Assembly: GCA_030613225.1 (NCBI GenBank)
Contig: JAUWMJ010000001.1
Coordinates: 1-30,746 of the forward strand
From: Desulfobacterales bacterium
GTDB lineage: Bacteria > Desulfobacterota > Desulfobacteria > Desulfobacterales > JAUWMJ01
Direction of reading: 5' to 3'
DNA length: 30,746 nt
The notes beneath the pieces are model-generated. The model saw only the letters and a program-made list of their open reading frames with translations. It was not told where the DNA came from and made no database searches. The position numbers and the translations under genes were made by a program. The first letter of the stretch is position 1; the number at the start of each line of letters is the position of its first letter. Below, piece by piece: positions 16,164 to 25,054 of the stretch.

Positions 16164-19100
16164 TTAGTTAAACTGCACTGTTTTTAATTTTTCTAATACT
16201 TCATCAATACTGATTTGTTCACTTTTATTTATGTAATGTTTTTGCTCCAGTTGCTCAAGAAATGAATATAACCAATTTACATTTTTATAATTTCCCTTAT
16301 ATTTTTCAATAAAGTCTTCTATAGATCGCTTGATTTCAAAATAGTTATTGTCAGATAATAATGCTATCCTTGTTAATGCATCCAAAACCAACCTGTCTAA
16401 TCTTTCAAAATGATCCGATTGATTAAAATCTTCCTGGTAGTTCATTCTAAGTAATTCAATCAGAAATACAACTGCATCAAGTGTTTGTAACGAAGGGAGA
16501 GGTGATGAATTATACATATCTCTTGAAAAATTACGTTCCATTTTAATCCAATCAACATAATAAGCCAAAGCATTCAAATCCTGTAATTTGATTAAATACT
16601 CGGCAGCCTTAAATCGATCCGGTTCTCCCGAAGTTTGAAATAATTTTAAAAGAAATTCATGGGCATATGAACTTTTGTTTTTGAAAAGTTCATCGAAAGC
16701 TTGCCACTTAAAGTCATCGGTAATATCAGGGAGATATTCTTCTAATTCAGTTAGTGAATCAGATAGTTCGCAAACTGTCTCCAGGGCTATTCGGCGTATC
16801 TCATCATGTTTATCTCTATTTATATTGACGATTTCTATTAAAGCGAACTTGAGGACTTCCTTGATGCCATGTCGTTTACAATAATCAATGTGGTTCTTCA
16901 AAACATCATCGATTATGATGTTTTCCTCCAGATTCTCCAAGATCCTTGATGACATTTCAGTTTCATCGAGATAGTCTTCAAGATATTCGATTCCTTGCCT
17001 ATCGTACTCAAAAGAAAGCATGTCAAATAGAATATGCTTTGGATATTCAAGGTTAAATCTTTTGAAAAAATACCATAAGTAGATTGCGCTCGTAAGGAAA
17101 CTATATCTCTTTTCATCCGTTTTTGTTATGGCATGTTTAAAATCAACCCCATGAACATTCGAGTAACACCATTCTTCAATCCATCTCTGTTGCTCTTGCG
17201 AAAGTTTAATTTCTTCATTATTGATTAGTTTTTTATATATTTTACTGATGCAAAACCAATCCCAGTCCCAACTGTTTATAATCTCAATAGCATTTTCGAG
17301 CGCTATTTCTTCATCCTTAACGATTATTCGTAATATCTCCACTGCCAAGTCAGAATAATATAAATCCGGCCAGTGTTTAGTCCTAAGTTTGGACAGCTCT
17401 TTGGTCGTGAAAGCTTGCTTGTCTTCAAAATCAAAAATTCGCTTAATTTCATCAATCACTCCTTGTTTATTGAACAATAAATCAAAATCTCGCTGGTTTC
17501 TTTCCTTTCCTTCCTTTTCAAAATCTCGGTCTGGAGGCAGGATAAATTTATTGTCAAATTTTTCATTAATGTTCTCATAGAATTTCACAAATAAATCTTT
17601 ATTTTTCCAACGTAGCGTTTGAATGAATCGCCAAATGTCATCTTCAGGAAAATTTTCTATCTCATATTGCTCAATTATATATTCAAGGCATTGGTCATCG
17701 GCTAAAGCTGCCAGAAGATCCTCCTTGTTATGGCTTTTCTCGATTAGAGTCTTTTGGAAGGCCAAAAACCGTGTATCTGTGTATTCAAAAAAGCGTATAA
17801 ACTGACCGGCTTCCTTGTTCAGATAATTATCTAACATAGACAATGAAAAATTCACTGCGAGATCGAGAATCGAAGGGTCTTTTAAATAAGCTTTTGATGT
17901 GTTTTCCGCCAGAAAAGAAACATCGTGCTTTACAGCAAATAAATCATGTAGATCATTTGCATGATCAATAAAATAGCTTACGACTTTAATTATAGCTTCC
18001 GGTGAATTGACTTTTTTCAAGCCTTCGATCAGCTCGAATCTTTCATTTCCAAGTCTCGATCGTTGAATATTAGCGCTTGATACTTGAAAACGGGTGTATA
18101 TGATTCCTTCCAAAAATATGTCAATATACTCATCAAGAAATTCACTGGTATGCAAAAAATAATATAACCCATAGCGAACCCAGTCGCTTTTGGAATTCCT
18201 TAACTCACTGACAATTTGATCAACAATATCTTTCGAGTTGATTTTCAAAAAACTTAAAGCCATTAGAGCATCTTGCTGAACATTTTCGGTTGTCTCAGTA
18301 TCGAGTTTATTAACCGCAGCTTTTATTAGTAGATCGCTTGCTCGACCCTTGAAAGAATGTGACAGGCGCATTGTGCCTAATATTTTAGTAGCATTACTAA
18401 CCGTTGTATAGTGTTTCGCCGCTTTAATTTCAAATAATAAGAAATCTATAATATCATCCAGTTGTCCGAACCTCCCAATTTCATTAAATCTGAATTTGTC
18501 TCTATCAATCCAAATTTCCCTTTCTTTATAATAATTGAATACATCCTTGAAAATCTTAATCTTATCATGGTTTTCAATTTTATCAGGCTCAAATTTGATT
18601 GCAATTTCGGGCTCATTTTCTAAAATCCAATCAAGTAATTCAGGATTTTTTGAAATACTTAAAAGAAAAGAAAGAGTATTTACCAAGGATGGAATGATTT
18701 TTTTGTATTCTGGTTGAAAGGAAACAAAATTCTTTATTATATCGAGAGACTGACGTGATAAGATCCTCGCAGCAAGATATTCCTGGATATTATTATGTTC
18801 AAACTGCCATGTAACACCTTCATTCTCTGTCTTCCAGGATGTGCAATGCTTGATCAGATCTCTTAAAGTTAAATCTGGTAATAGTTTTCTTAATTCATCA
18901 CTTAAAATATAATTTCGACCTAAAGCCTCCATCCCCAAAGCGACATATTCAAGAGTCCTTATAATTTTATCACGATATTCATTTAGTTCGATTGTTTTAC
19001 GGAAATGATCTTCATCAAACGTAATCCGTGCAATTAATAAATGCTCAAAAATTAAAGCCTTACTGTTTGGCAGGTTATTATTAACTTTGAATATGTCAAC

Positions 19101-20300
19101 TAACTTAACTAAATAAAATGGTATCTTAAGCAAGGGTTGGAGCTGGTTTTTGTTTATCCCATCAAAAAATCTTGAAGTTTTTGCGGCAAATTTTTGTTGG
19201 ACGTATTGTTCTATTTCGGGGTATTGCAAATCTCTTAGAATATATGTATCGAATCCTTTTAATGTACCTGCAGATTGTTCAGAACCAGATAGATAGAAAT
19301 TTGTTCGGCAAGAGACAATGATGGTTGTACTCGGGTATTGTTCAGAAAACAGTTCAATTTTCCGGATAAAATCTCTTTTATTTTTACTTTCGACCTCATC
19401 TAAACCATCAAGAATAATTAACAATTGGTTTTCTGGTATTTTCTCCCAATCCCCTGGTAGCAGGCTATTAATGCTTTGATCTGTATAAGTATTAAGCCGG
19501 ATAAGCAAAGGATAAAAAACGGCGTTCTCTTGAGAAAAATAATTGGCAACTCTTTCTAACTCGATTGATTTACCTGAGCCGGCATCACCAATTAGGGTTA
19601 TTTTATTCTTTACCTTTATAATATTAGCAAGATCTTCATTATACTTGTCTTCTAGAAGCCAGAATTCGTCAGGATTGTATTTTTCTGCTGGATATATTTT
19701 TCTGTGAATATAACCGGTAATTTCATTGTATTTGATTCTTTGAAATAGGATTTGACTATCTTTCGTAATAGTCAATTTTTCTGTGAGCTGCTGAATACTA
19801 ATAAATGCTTTTTCCTGTAACTCTAACTCGGTAATAAAGCTATCATAGAGGTCAAGGGTTTCAATCCTTTTCTTAAATCTCTGAATAGACAATAGTTGAG
19901 AAGCCTCATATTCATTTTCAGGGTATAATTTTTCTTTCTTGAAAAAAAACTTTACCAGAGGTTTTCCCGTTCCTTTGTATCGCTTAAGTGCCTCTTCGAA
20001 CTCACCTTCAGTGGGAGTTAATCCGTTGCTTTGTGGTTTTCCAAATCTTCCCCACAGAATTCCAAAATAAATATCGTAACCCTCTTCATCTAAATACCCA
20101 TCAATTGTTTTCTGAGGTCCTTCACCAGTTATTACACGTGGAATATCTTTTTCCCAGTGGATCGTCCTAATATTTATATTCTTTTTAGCAAATATATTCC
20201 TAGAAAGAGTGTCACATACATTTGAAACGATATTCTTTTCTTTTTCAACATCAGATGGACAACTAATGAAAACCTTAATCTGTTTTATCGTTTGAAGCAT
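16164..20300 (-). CDS. DUF4062-NACHT STAND ATPase with C-terminal helical repeats (bacterial NLR-like)
   Basis: I start at ATG 20300 (1378 aa) because AAAGGGAAAAG lies just upstream; a TTG overlapping the methyltransferase stop is less likely. The N-terminal ~110 residues (KVFISCPSDVEKEKNIV, GYDIYFGILWGRFG, TPTEGEFEEAL) form a DUF4062 domain, a TIR-related fold often placed as effector in STAND proteins. The ATPase has Walker A GDAGSGKS (238-245), Walker B LLIILDGLDEVE (293-304) and a sensor strand IIVSCRTNFY (327-336), typical of NACHT. The last ~850 residues are helical and look like HEAT-type repeats, the usual ligand-sensing part. NLR-like proteins detect phage proteins or invaded machinery and trigger cell suicide. 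Its place between a DNA methyltransferase and its helicase is unusual and suggests it guards or works with them. Confidence 0.88.
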   Translation of the reverse strand: MLQTIKQIKVFISCPSDVEKEKNIVSNVCDTLSRNIFAKKNINIRTIHWEKDIPRVITGEGPQKTIDGYLDEEGYDIYFGILWGRFGKPQSNGLTPTEGEFEEALKRYKGTGKPLVKFFFKKEKLYPENEYEASQLLSIQRFKKRIETLDLYDSFITELELQEKAFISIQQLTEKLTITKDSQILFQRIKYNEITGYIHRKIYPAEKYNPDEFWLLEDKYNEDLANIIKVKNKITLIGDAGSGKSIELERVANYFSQENAVFYPLLIRLNTYTDQSINSLLPGDWEKIPENQLLIILDGLDEVESKNKRDFIRKIELFSEQYPSTTIIVSCRTNFYLSGSEQSAGTLKGFDTYILRDLQYPEIEQYVQQKFAAKTSRFFDGINKNQLQPLLKIPFYLVKLVDIFKVNNNLPNSKALIFEHLLIARITFDEDHFRKTIELNEYRDKIIRTLEYVALGMEALGRNYILSDELRKLLPDLTLRDLIKHCTSWKTENEGVTWQFEHNNIQEYLAARILSRQSLDIIKNFVSFQPEYKKIIPSLVNTLSFLLSISKNPELLDWILENEPEIAIKFEPDKIENHDKIKIFKDVFNYYKEREIWIDRDKFRFNEIGRFGQLDDIIDFLLFEIKAAKHYTTVSNATKILGTMRLSHSFKGRASDLLIKAAVNKLDTETTENVQQDALMALSFLKINSKDIVDQIVSELRNSKSDWVRYGLYYFLHTSEFLDEYIDIFLEGIIYTRFQVSSANIQRSRLGNERFELIEGLKKVNSPEAIIKVVSYFIDHANDLHDLFAVKHDVSFLAENTSKAYLKDPSILDLAVNFSLSMLDNYLNKEAGQFIRFFEYTDTRFLAFQKTLIEKSHNKEDLLAALADDQCLEYIIEQYEIENFPEDDIWRFIQTLRWKNKDLFVKFYENINEKFDNKFILPPDRDFEKEGKERNQRDFDLLFNKQGVIDEIKRIFDFEDKQAFTTKELSKLRTKHWPDLYYSDLAVEILRIIVKDEEIALENAIEIINSWDWDWFCISKIYKKLINNEEIKLSQEQQRWIEEWCYSNVHGVDFKHAITKTDEKRYSFLTSAIYLWYFFKRFNLEYPKHILFDMLSFEYDRQGIEYLEDYLDETEMSSRILENLEENIIIDDVLKNHIDYCKRHGIKEVLKFALIEIVNINRDKHDEIRRIALETVCELSDSLTELEEYLPDITDDFKWQAFDELFKNKSSYAHEFLLKLFQTSGEPDRFKAAEYLIKLQDLNALAYYVDWIKMERNFSRDMYNSSPLPSLQTLDAVVFLIELLRMNYQEDFNQSDHFERLDRLVLDALTRIALLSDNNYFEIKRSIEDFIEKYKGNYKNVNWLYSFLEQLEQKHYINKSEQISIDEVLEKLKTVQFN

Positions 20301-20326
20301 ACTTTTCCCTTTTTTTACTTTAAATC

Positions 20327-23300
20327 TCAAGACTTGAAGCGCCTTTCAAATTCCGCCCATGCGGTTTCATAATCCTTTTCACGATCGCAGCGGTCAAAAG
20401 GGGCTTCATATACGATGGTTCGTTCTCCCTGACCGCCGGGAAGCGTGTTGTCGGTTATAGTTCGCTCGACTGTGCCTGATTTTATGTCTTTTATCTCATT
20501 CCATTCAGGGCGTGAAAAGCCGACTCCAGTCAGACCTTTGTTGCATGTAAATATAATTCGACCTGTTTGGTCGTACCATGTGTCAGATTCATACTGGCGA
20601 AGAATGGGAAACTGCACTCGATAGATGGTTTTTAGTTCGTCGAGGGTGAGGCCCAGAGCCATTGACGCAAGGACATCGATTTCAACAAGGGCCTGCCGAC
20701 GTTTGTAGTCGGTGCGCAGGGCAATGTTGCGGTTCCATTTTGGAGTGAGATTTTTGAAATGATCGTTTGAAAGGCGGGGGTCGGGTTTTGCCCAGCAGTC
20801 GGTTTTGAAATTTTCCTTCCAACACTTTCCCCATAGTTCTGCATAATGAGTAGTTATCGAATTCAAAATTAATATTCGATTTAGAATAAAGACATTATCA
20901 AGATATGGGAAAATATTAAAATTTTCCCCATATAAATCAGAACGACCGGTAGTTTTTAAGAAAAAATCATAAACCAATGAAGAACATAATCCATGGAATG
21001 TCACTAAAAATGCCATATTCTTGAAGGCTGTTGAAACTACTGTGTTAATATGAGACACGTTAGGGGGAATAATTGAAGAAATAAGTGAACGTTCAGATGA
21101 TGGCCCAAACATTCTACGATTTACAAACTGATAAAATTCAGTAACAGGCTTCTTCTCACCCCACGGCACTTTTGGCGTTTTTTTCAAATATTCATCAGGA
21201 TCACAATCGGGCACGTAGTTTGTCCGAGGCATATAGTCATCGGGCAATTCCGTTAAATCCAGAATATCGTAATGCGAATTTAAAGTGCACTTTGTTCTTG
21301 GTGTTTTATAAGACGGATTCCCCACAAAAAAATGAGGGCCTGACAGAATTAATTGGCCGATATCCTCAGGAAAGCTGGTTTTTCTTAAAATTGTTCCGTC
21401 TTTCTGCGCATTTGTTTCATGCCACATCTCAGTTGAGAAATATTCGCCTTCAAGGTCGCCAAGTTTTTGGGGCTGATCTGCGAACTTTCTCAAAACGCTT
21501 ATAAGTTCCTGTGAGTGAAGCGCAGGCAGTCTGGCCGCAAGAGCCGGAGTCCCGGCTGAATCGTAGAGTTTTGCGAATAATTCAAGCTCATTCTCCGTCA
21601 CATGGATTATTCTGCTGCTGTGCCCTTTAACATTCCATTTGTTGTCATCATCCTTTATTCCCGGTACATCTCCGCTGCCATCATGATCAAAGCAGGCATG
21701 GACTGTTTTGGGAGCATACAGATTGGCAATATGGATAAAACCGCTTTTTATCTGCTCATTACAATAAATATTAATGCTGAATTTTGTAACATGGTGGACT
21801 TCAGGAAAGAGCTTCAACTCATTATGAAATTGGAAATGCACTCTCAGTCTCGGATACACCTCCCCTCGAAAGCTGCCTCCTTTGGGATCATCATAAATCC
21901 CTTCAGGATGCAGAAACCCGAACACTCCAGCTTTTCGGCCAATCATCCATGACTGGGGCAGAAAGCATTTATAAAGATTTGTCTGTATTCCTTTAAGTAA
22001 GGGGAAGTTCTGGTAGGCATTTAAAAATTTTTGTGTTCCATCAGCATGTTCAAATTCACCAAGGTACAAGCTTTTTAGATTATATTGGTTTATAGTTTCA
22101 TTTCTTAACTCGTTCAACTTTGAAGCTGTATATTTTCTCAATACAAATAAAGGCTCCGCATCACCTAAAACTCCGGCTTCTTTCCATTCCACCTTGATCC
22201 ACGGTGGATTCCCCAGTACTAAATCAAACCCGCCCCTTTCCTTAAAAACATCAGCAAACTCCAGCTCCCAATGCAGAAACCTGTACTTTTCACTAAGGGT
22301 TTTCACCAACCCCAATCGTTCATTCTCCCGGCAAAGTTTATCAACATCAACATACCCATATTCATCTACAAGTTCCAGGTATTGCTGTTTGGGTTTAGTA
22401 TCCGGGAATAATGATAACTGTTCTCTTGTTTGCGGCGTTGTATCAAATACATTCCCTTCAAGAATAAGGGACAGCTCAAGCAGCATTTCATGCCTGGAGG
22501 GAAGTAATTCTGCTTTTTCAATTGGCCAGAACCACAAGGCACACCAGTAATCCATTACAAGTTTCAACCTGCGATAAGCACTTGAACTGCGGACATTTTC
22601 TGAAAGAAGTTCTTCCTGAAATATTTTGTCTTTCCATTTATTATCTGTAAATTTTTGTTTCCGCTCAGTGTTTTCCTGTCTAAAAACAATAATAGGGTCA
22701 GTAGTCCGTGCTTTTAATTTTCGCAATTCATCAGCATGTCTTTCCCACAACTTATCAACGGCCATAGATAAATTTTCAAGATGATCAGTTTCCCCTTTTG
22801 TAAACGGTTTAGTAAATTCCTTTCTCCATTCATTGATGGTTTTTATTTCATCTGCCGCCATTTTCTTAATAACTTTATCTTTATAATCAGCCATTCCCCT
22901 GTCCGGCAGAAGGAAATGATATACTGCATTGTCTGGCCTTTTTTCACCCGGCATAACCCTATCCGGCACTTTATCCAGCCATAAAGGGTCTGTGTTTCTG
23001 CTTTTTCGTAGCAACAAAGAATCAAAAACCTGCTTGCGGGCGCCAATAAGAGAGTTCCCACAGACAAGCTGCATTCCAAACCATGGAACCAATGCGCCTT
23101 TATGAATGGTATTCAGCCATAGAGAAACTTCTGCAAGCTCAACAGCCACAGGATTCAGGTCAACACCAAATACATTATTGTCAGCAAGTAACATTTTGAC
23201 CTTCTGCTTTTCCTGTGCATATTTTTCATGCGGTATAAGCCGGTCAGTTTCCTTTTGCTTTAACTGAAGATAACTTTCAGCAAGCTGATTAACAGCTTCA

Positions 23301-25054
23301 TTTAAAAATGCTGCACTTCCCATGGCAGGCTCACATATGGTGAGTTTAAGAATGTCATCTGCTGTTTTATCTTTAAGAAGCTCTTTTAGGGCATATTTTA
23401 CAAGACAGCGTGTCAAGACTTCAGGTGTATAGTAAGATGCTGATTTTTGGCGGTCACGACCGGCAAGACGGTATATAAATGTACCTTTGGAATATTTTAC
23501 AAGAGAGCCGTCGTCATTAAAAACCCGTTCATCTTCAGTATATTTTTTTATATCATCTTCTTTTACAAAATATGCTGTCTCAAGTTCATTGTGTTTTTCT
23601 CCTGCCTTTTTAACTTCGTACAGGTCAGTTTCAGCAAAGAAGCCCCGGTATGAGAGCAGGGCTTCATATACGGCACCAAGCTGGTTGATACCAAGCTGTG
23701 CATAGGAAATGCGCCCCCTTCTTTCCCTGCGGGATTTGGGACGGGAAAGAGACATTTTTTTAATAACATCCTGGAGAACTGAATTGCGGAACTTAACCTT
23801 GTTTAAAAGCTGTGTTCGATCAGGGTCAAACAAATGAGATTTCAGGGAAGACATATTAAAAATGTGATGTTGGGGTTTATTACCAGTCGGAAGTTTCTGT
23901 TGAATAGAGGTTCCTTTTGGCTGGAAGCCGTTATATATCAAATCGAAAAGAAGCTGGAGGGATTCGTGAATAAAGAAACCGTTTCTTGATTCTTCTGTTG
24001 TAAGCTGTACCATTTCAAAATCACGCAGGGTTTCAAGGCTGTATCCCATCCGATAGGCATCTGACTTCATTGGCGCATAGCCAAGCTCCGGCCTTGCTTC
24101 AATATAAAAAAGAAATAAAAGCCTGTACATATAGCGCAGACATTCGATTGTAAGCTGCTCAGCAAGCTCTCGGTCATATACTTTTTCTTTGCTGATTTCT
24201 TTTAAGTAGGTAACAGCTTCATTACCCAAAAGTTCAATTGATTGTCTTAGAGCATATTTTAGGTCCTCAGAGACCGAAAAGGCATGCTTGTGGGAATTTT
24301 CGTCCAGGTTGTCAAGCAGGCTTAAACCTTCTGCCGGACAGATGCTGTCACGATGCAAAAGAGCTGTAAAAACCTGAAGCGTGGAAAGCTCACGACGCCC
24401 AAAAATTTCAGAAAGATCAAAACGTAACATGCGCTTCTGATTCCATTTTGTGCGGTCAATCAGCAAAATTTGAGAAAGAGAAGCCACAAGAACCCACCTG
24501 GGAGGTTCCGACAGGCCAAACACTTGTCGTGCTATCAATTCCTCTATCAATAATTCTTTGTCACTATTCTTTTTTTGCTTTTCTTTTCTTTCGTGTATTT
24601 CGTGGTCTGTTTCGGGATATTGGGCATCAGATATGGAAAGTTCAAGTGGATTAATATCTTCAGACAAAACATCCAAAGCTTCAATAATCCATAATTCGGG
24701 TACACCACTTTGCTTGTTTACTGTACCGGTTGTAGGAATATATGAACCGTCTTCAAGTTCTTTAAGCTCAAGATTGAATTCAAAACCGAGTATTGGCAGG
24801 AGTTTTTGCATAAACTGCCGCTGGTATTGGAGCTTATCTTCAGGTTTGCGCACCTTTTTTTCCTGGCCGCGCATATTGAAATATTCCTGCGAAATGGCTT
24901 TAAGCTCTGCATATGGAGGTCTGATATCTTCTTCTTTATCCAACTCTTTCCATTTTTTAAGAACATCCTTTAGATCACTTTCAAGAATAGCGGATAGATA
25001 ATGATGTGTATAAAACTCGTTTTCGTTTGTTATCCCGGTAAAATCTATAGCCAT
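20327..25054 (-). CDS. Large N6-adenine DNA methyltransferase (DrmMI/Eco57I-like)
   Basis: The 1575-aa protein has a class I methyltransferase core of the gamma type: YYTPEVLTRCLVKYAL (541-556) for motif X, the SAM-binding CEPAMGSAAF (574-583), GVDLNPVAVELAEVSLW (630-646) and catalytic NPPW at 949-952, which marks adenine-N6 methylation. The long N-terminal part (1-530) and C-terminal target-recognition-like part give it the size of type IIG or DISARM/BREX methyltransferases; I see no clear nuclease motif. The ATG overlaps the SNF2 stop as TAATG, showing translational coupling. It should mark host DNA so that the linked helicases spare it. Residues 150-162 (DHEIHERKEKQKK) are encoded by a CACGAA-type repeat that also occurs in the gap at 15994-16025. 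Confidence 0.9.
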   Translation of the reverse strand: MAIDFTGITNENEFYTHHYLSAILESDLKDVLKKWKELDKEEDIRPPYAELKAISQEYFNMRGQEKKVRKPEDKLQYQRQFMQKLLPILGFEFNLELKELEDGSYIPTTGTVNKQSGVPELWIIEALDVLSEDINPLELSISDAQYPETDHEIHERKEKQKKNSDKELLIEELIARQVFGLSEPPRWVLVASLSQILLIDRTKWNQKRMLRFDLSEIFGRRELSTLQVFTALLHRDSICPAEGLSLLDNLDENSHKHAFSVSEDLKYALRQSIELLGNEAVTYLKEISKEKVYDRELAEQLTIECLRYMYRLLFLFYIEARPELGYAPMKSDAYRMGYSLETLRDFEMVQLTTEESRNGFFIHESLQLLFDLIYNGFQPKGTSIQQKLPTGNKPQHHIFNMSSLKSHLFDPDRTQLLNKVKFRNSVLQDVIKKMSLSRPKSRRERRGRISYAQLGINQLGAVYEALLSYRGFFAETDLYEVKKAGEKHNELETAYFVKEDDIKKYTEDERVFNDDGSLVKYSKGTFIYRLAGRDRQKSASYYTPEVLTRCLVKYALKELLKDKTADDILKLTICEPAMGSAAFLNEAVNQLAESYLQLKQKETDRLIPHEKYAQEKQKVKMLLADNNVFGVDLNPVAVELAEVSLWLNTIHKGALVPWFGMQLVCGNSLIGARKQVFDSLLLRKSRNTDPLWLDKVPDRVMPGEKRPDNAVYHFLLPDRGMADYKDKVIKKMAADEIKTINEWRKEFTKPFTKGETDHLENLSMAVDKLWERHADELRKLKARTTDPIIVFRQENTERKQKFTDNKWKDKIFQEELLSENVRSSSAYRRLKLVMDYWCALWFWPIEKAELLPSRHEMLLELSLILEGNVFDTTPQTREQLSLFPDTKPKQQYLELVDEYGYVDVDKLCRENERLGLVKTLSEKYRFLHWELEFADVFKERGGFDLVLGNPPWIKVEWKEAGVLGDAEPLFVLRKYTASKLNELRNETINQYNLKSLYLGEFEHADGTQKFLNAYQNFPLLKGIQTNLYKCFLPQSWMIGRKAGVFGFLHPEGIYDDPKGGSFRGEVYPRLRVHFQFHNELKLFPEVHHVTKFSINIYCNEQIKSGFIHIANLYAPKTVHACFDHDGSGDVPGIKDDDNKWNVKGHSSRIIHVTENELELFAKLYDSAGTPALAARLPALHSQELISVLRKFADQPQKLGDLEGEYFSTEMWHETNAQKDGTILRKTSFPEDIGQLILSGPHFFVGNPSYKTPRTKCTLNSHYDILDLTELPDDYMPRTNYVPDCDPDEYLKKTPKVPWGEKKPVTEFYQFVNRRMFGPSSERSLISSIIPPNVSHINTVVSTAFKNMAFLVTFHGLCSSLVYDFFLKTTGRSDLYGENFNIFPYLDNVFILNRILILNSITTHYAELWGKCWKENFKTDCWAKPDPRLSNDHFKNLTPKWNRNIALRTDYKRRQALVEIDVLASMALGLTLDELKTIYRVQFPILRQYESDTWYDQTGRIIFTCNKGLTGVGFSRPEWNEIKDIKSGTVERTITDNTLPGGQGERTIVYEAPFDRCDREKDYETAWAEFERRFKS
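24579..24610 (-). repeat. CACGAA-type repeat embedded in the methyltransferase reading frame
   Basis: On the minus strand this reads ACCACGAAATACACGAAAGA followed by an A/G-rich run. The intergenic copy at 15994-16025 (plus strand) reads ACCACGAAATATACGAATGA followed by CACGAA. The first 20 bases differ at only two positions. The coding copy is in frame and gives the charged stretch DHEIHERKEKQKK, which looks like a hydrophilic insertion in the protein. Confidence 0.55.
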
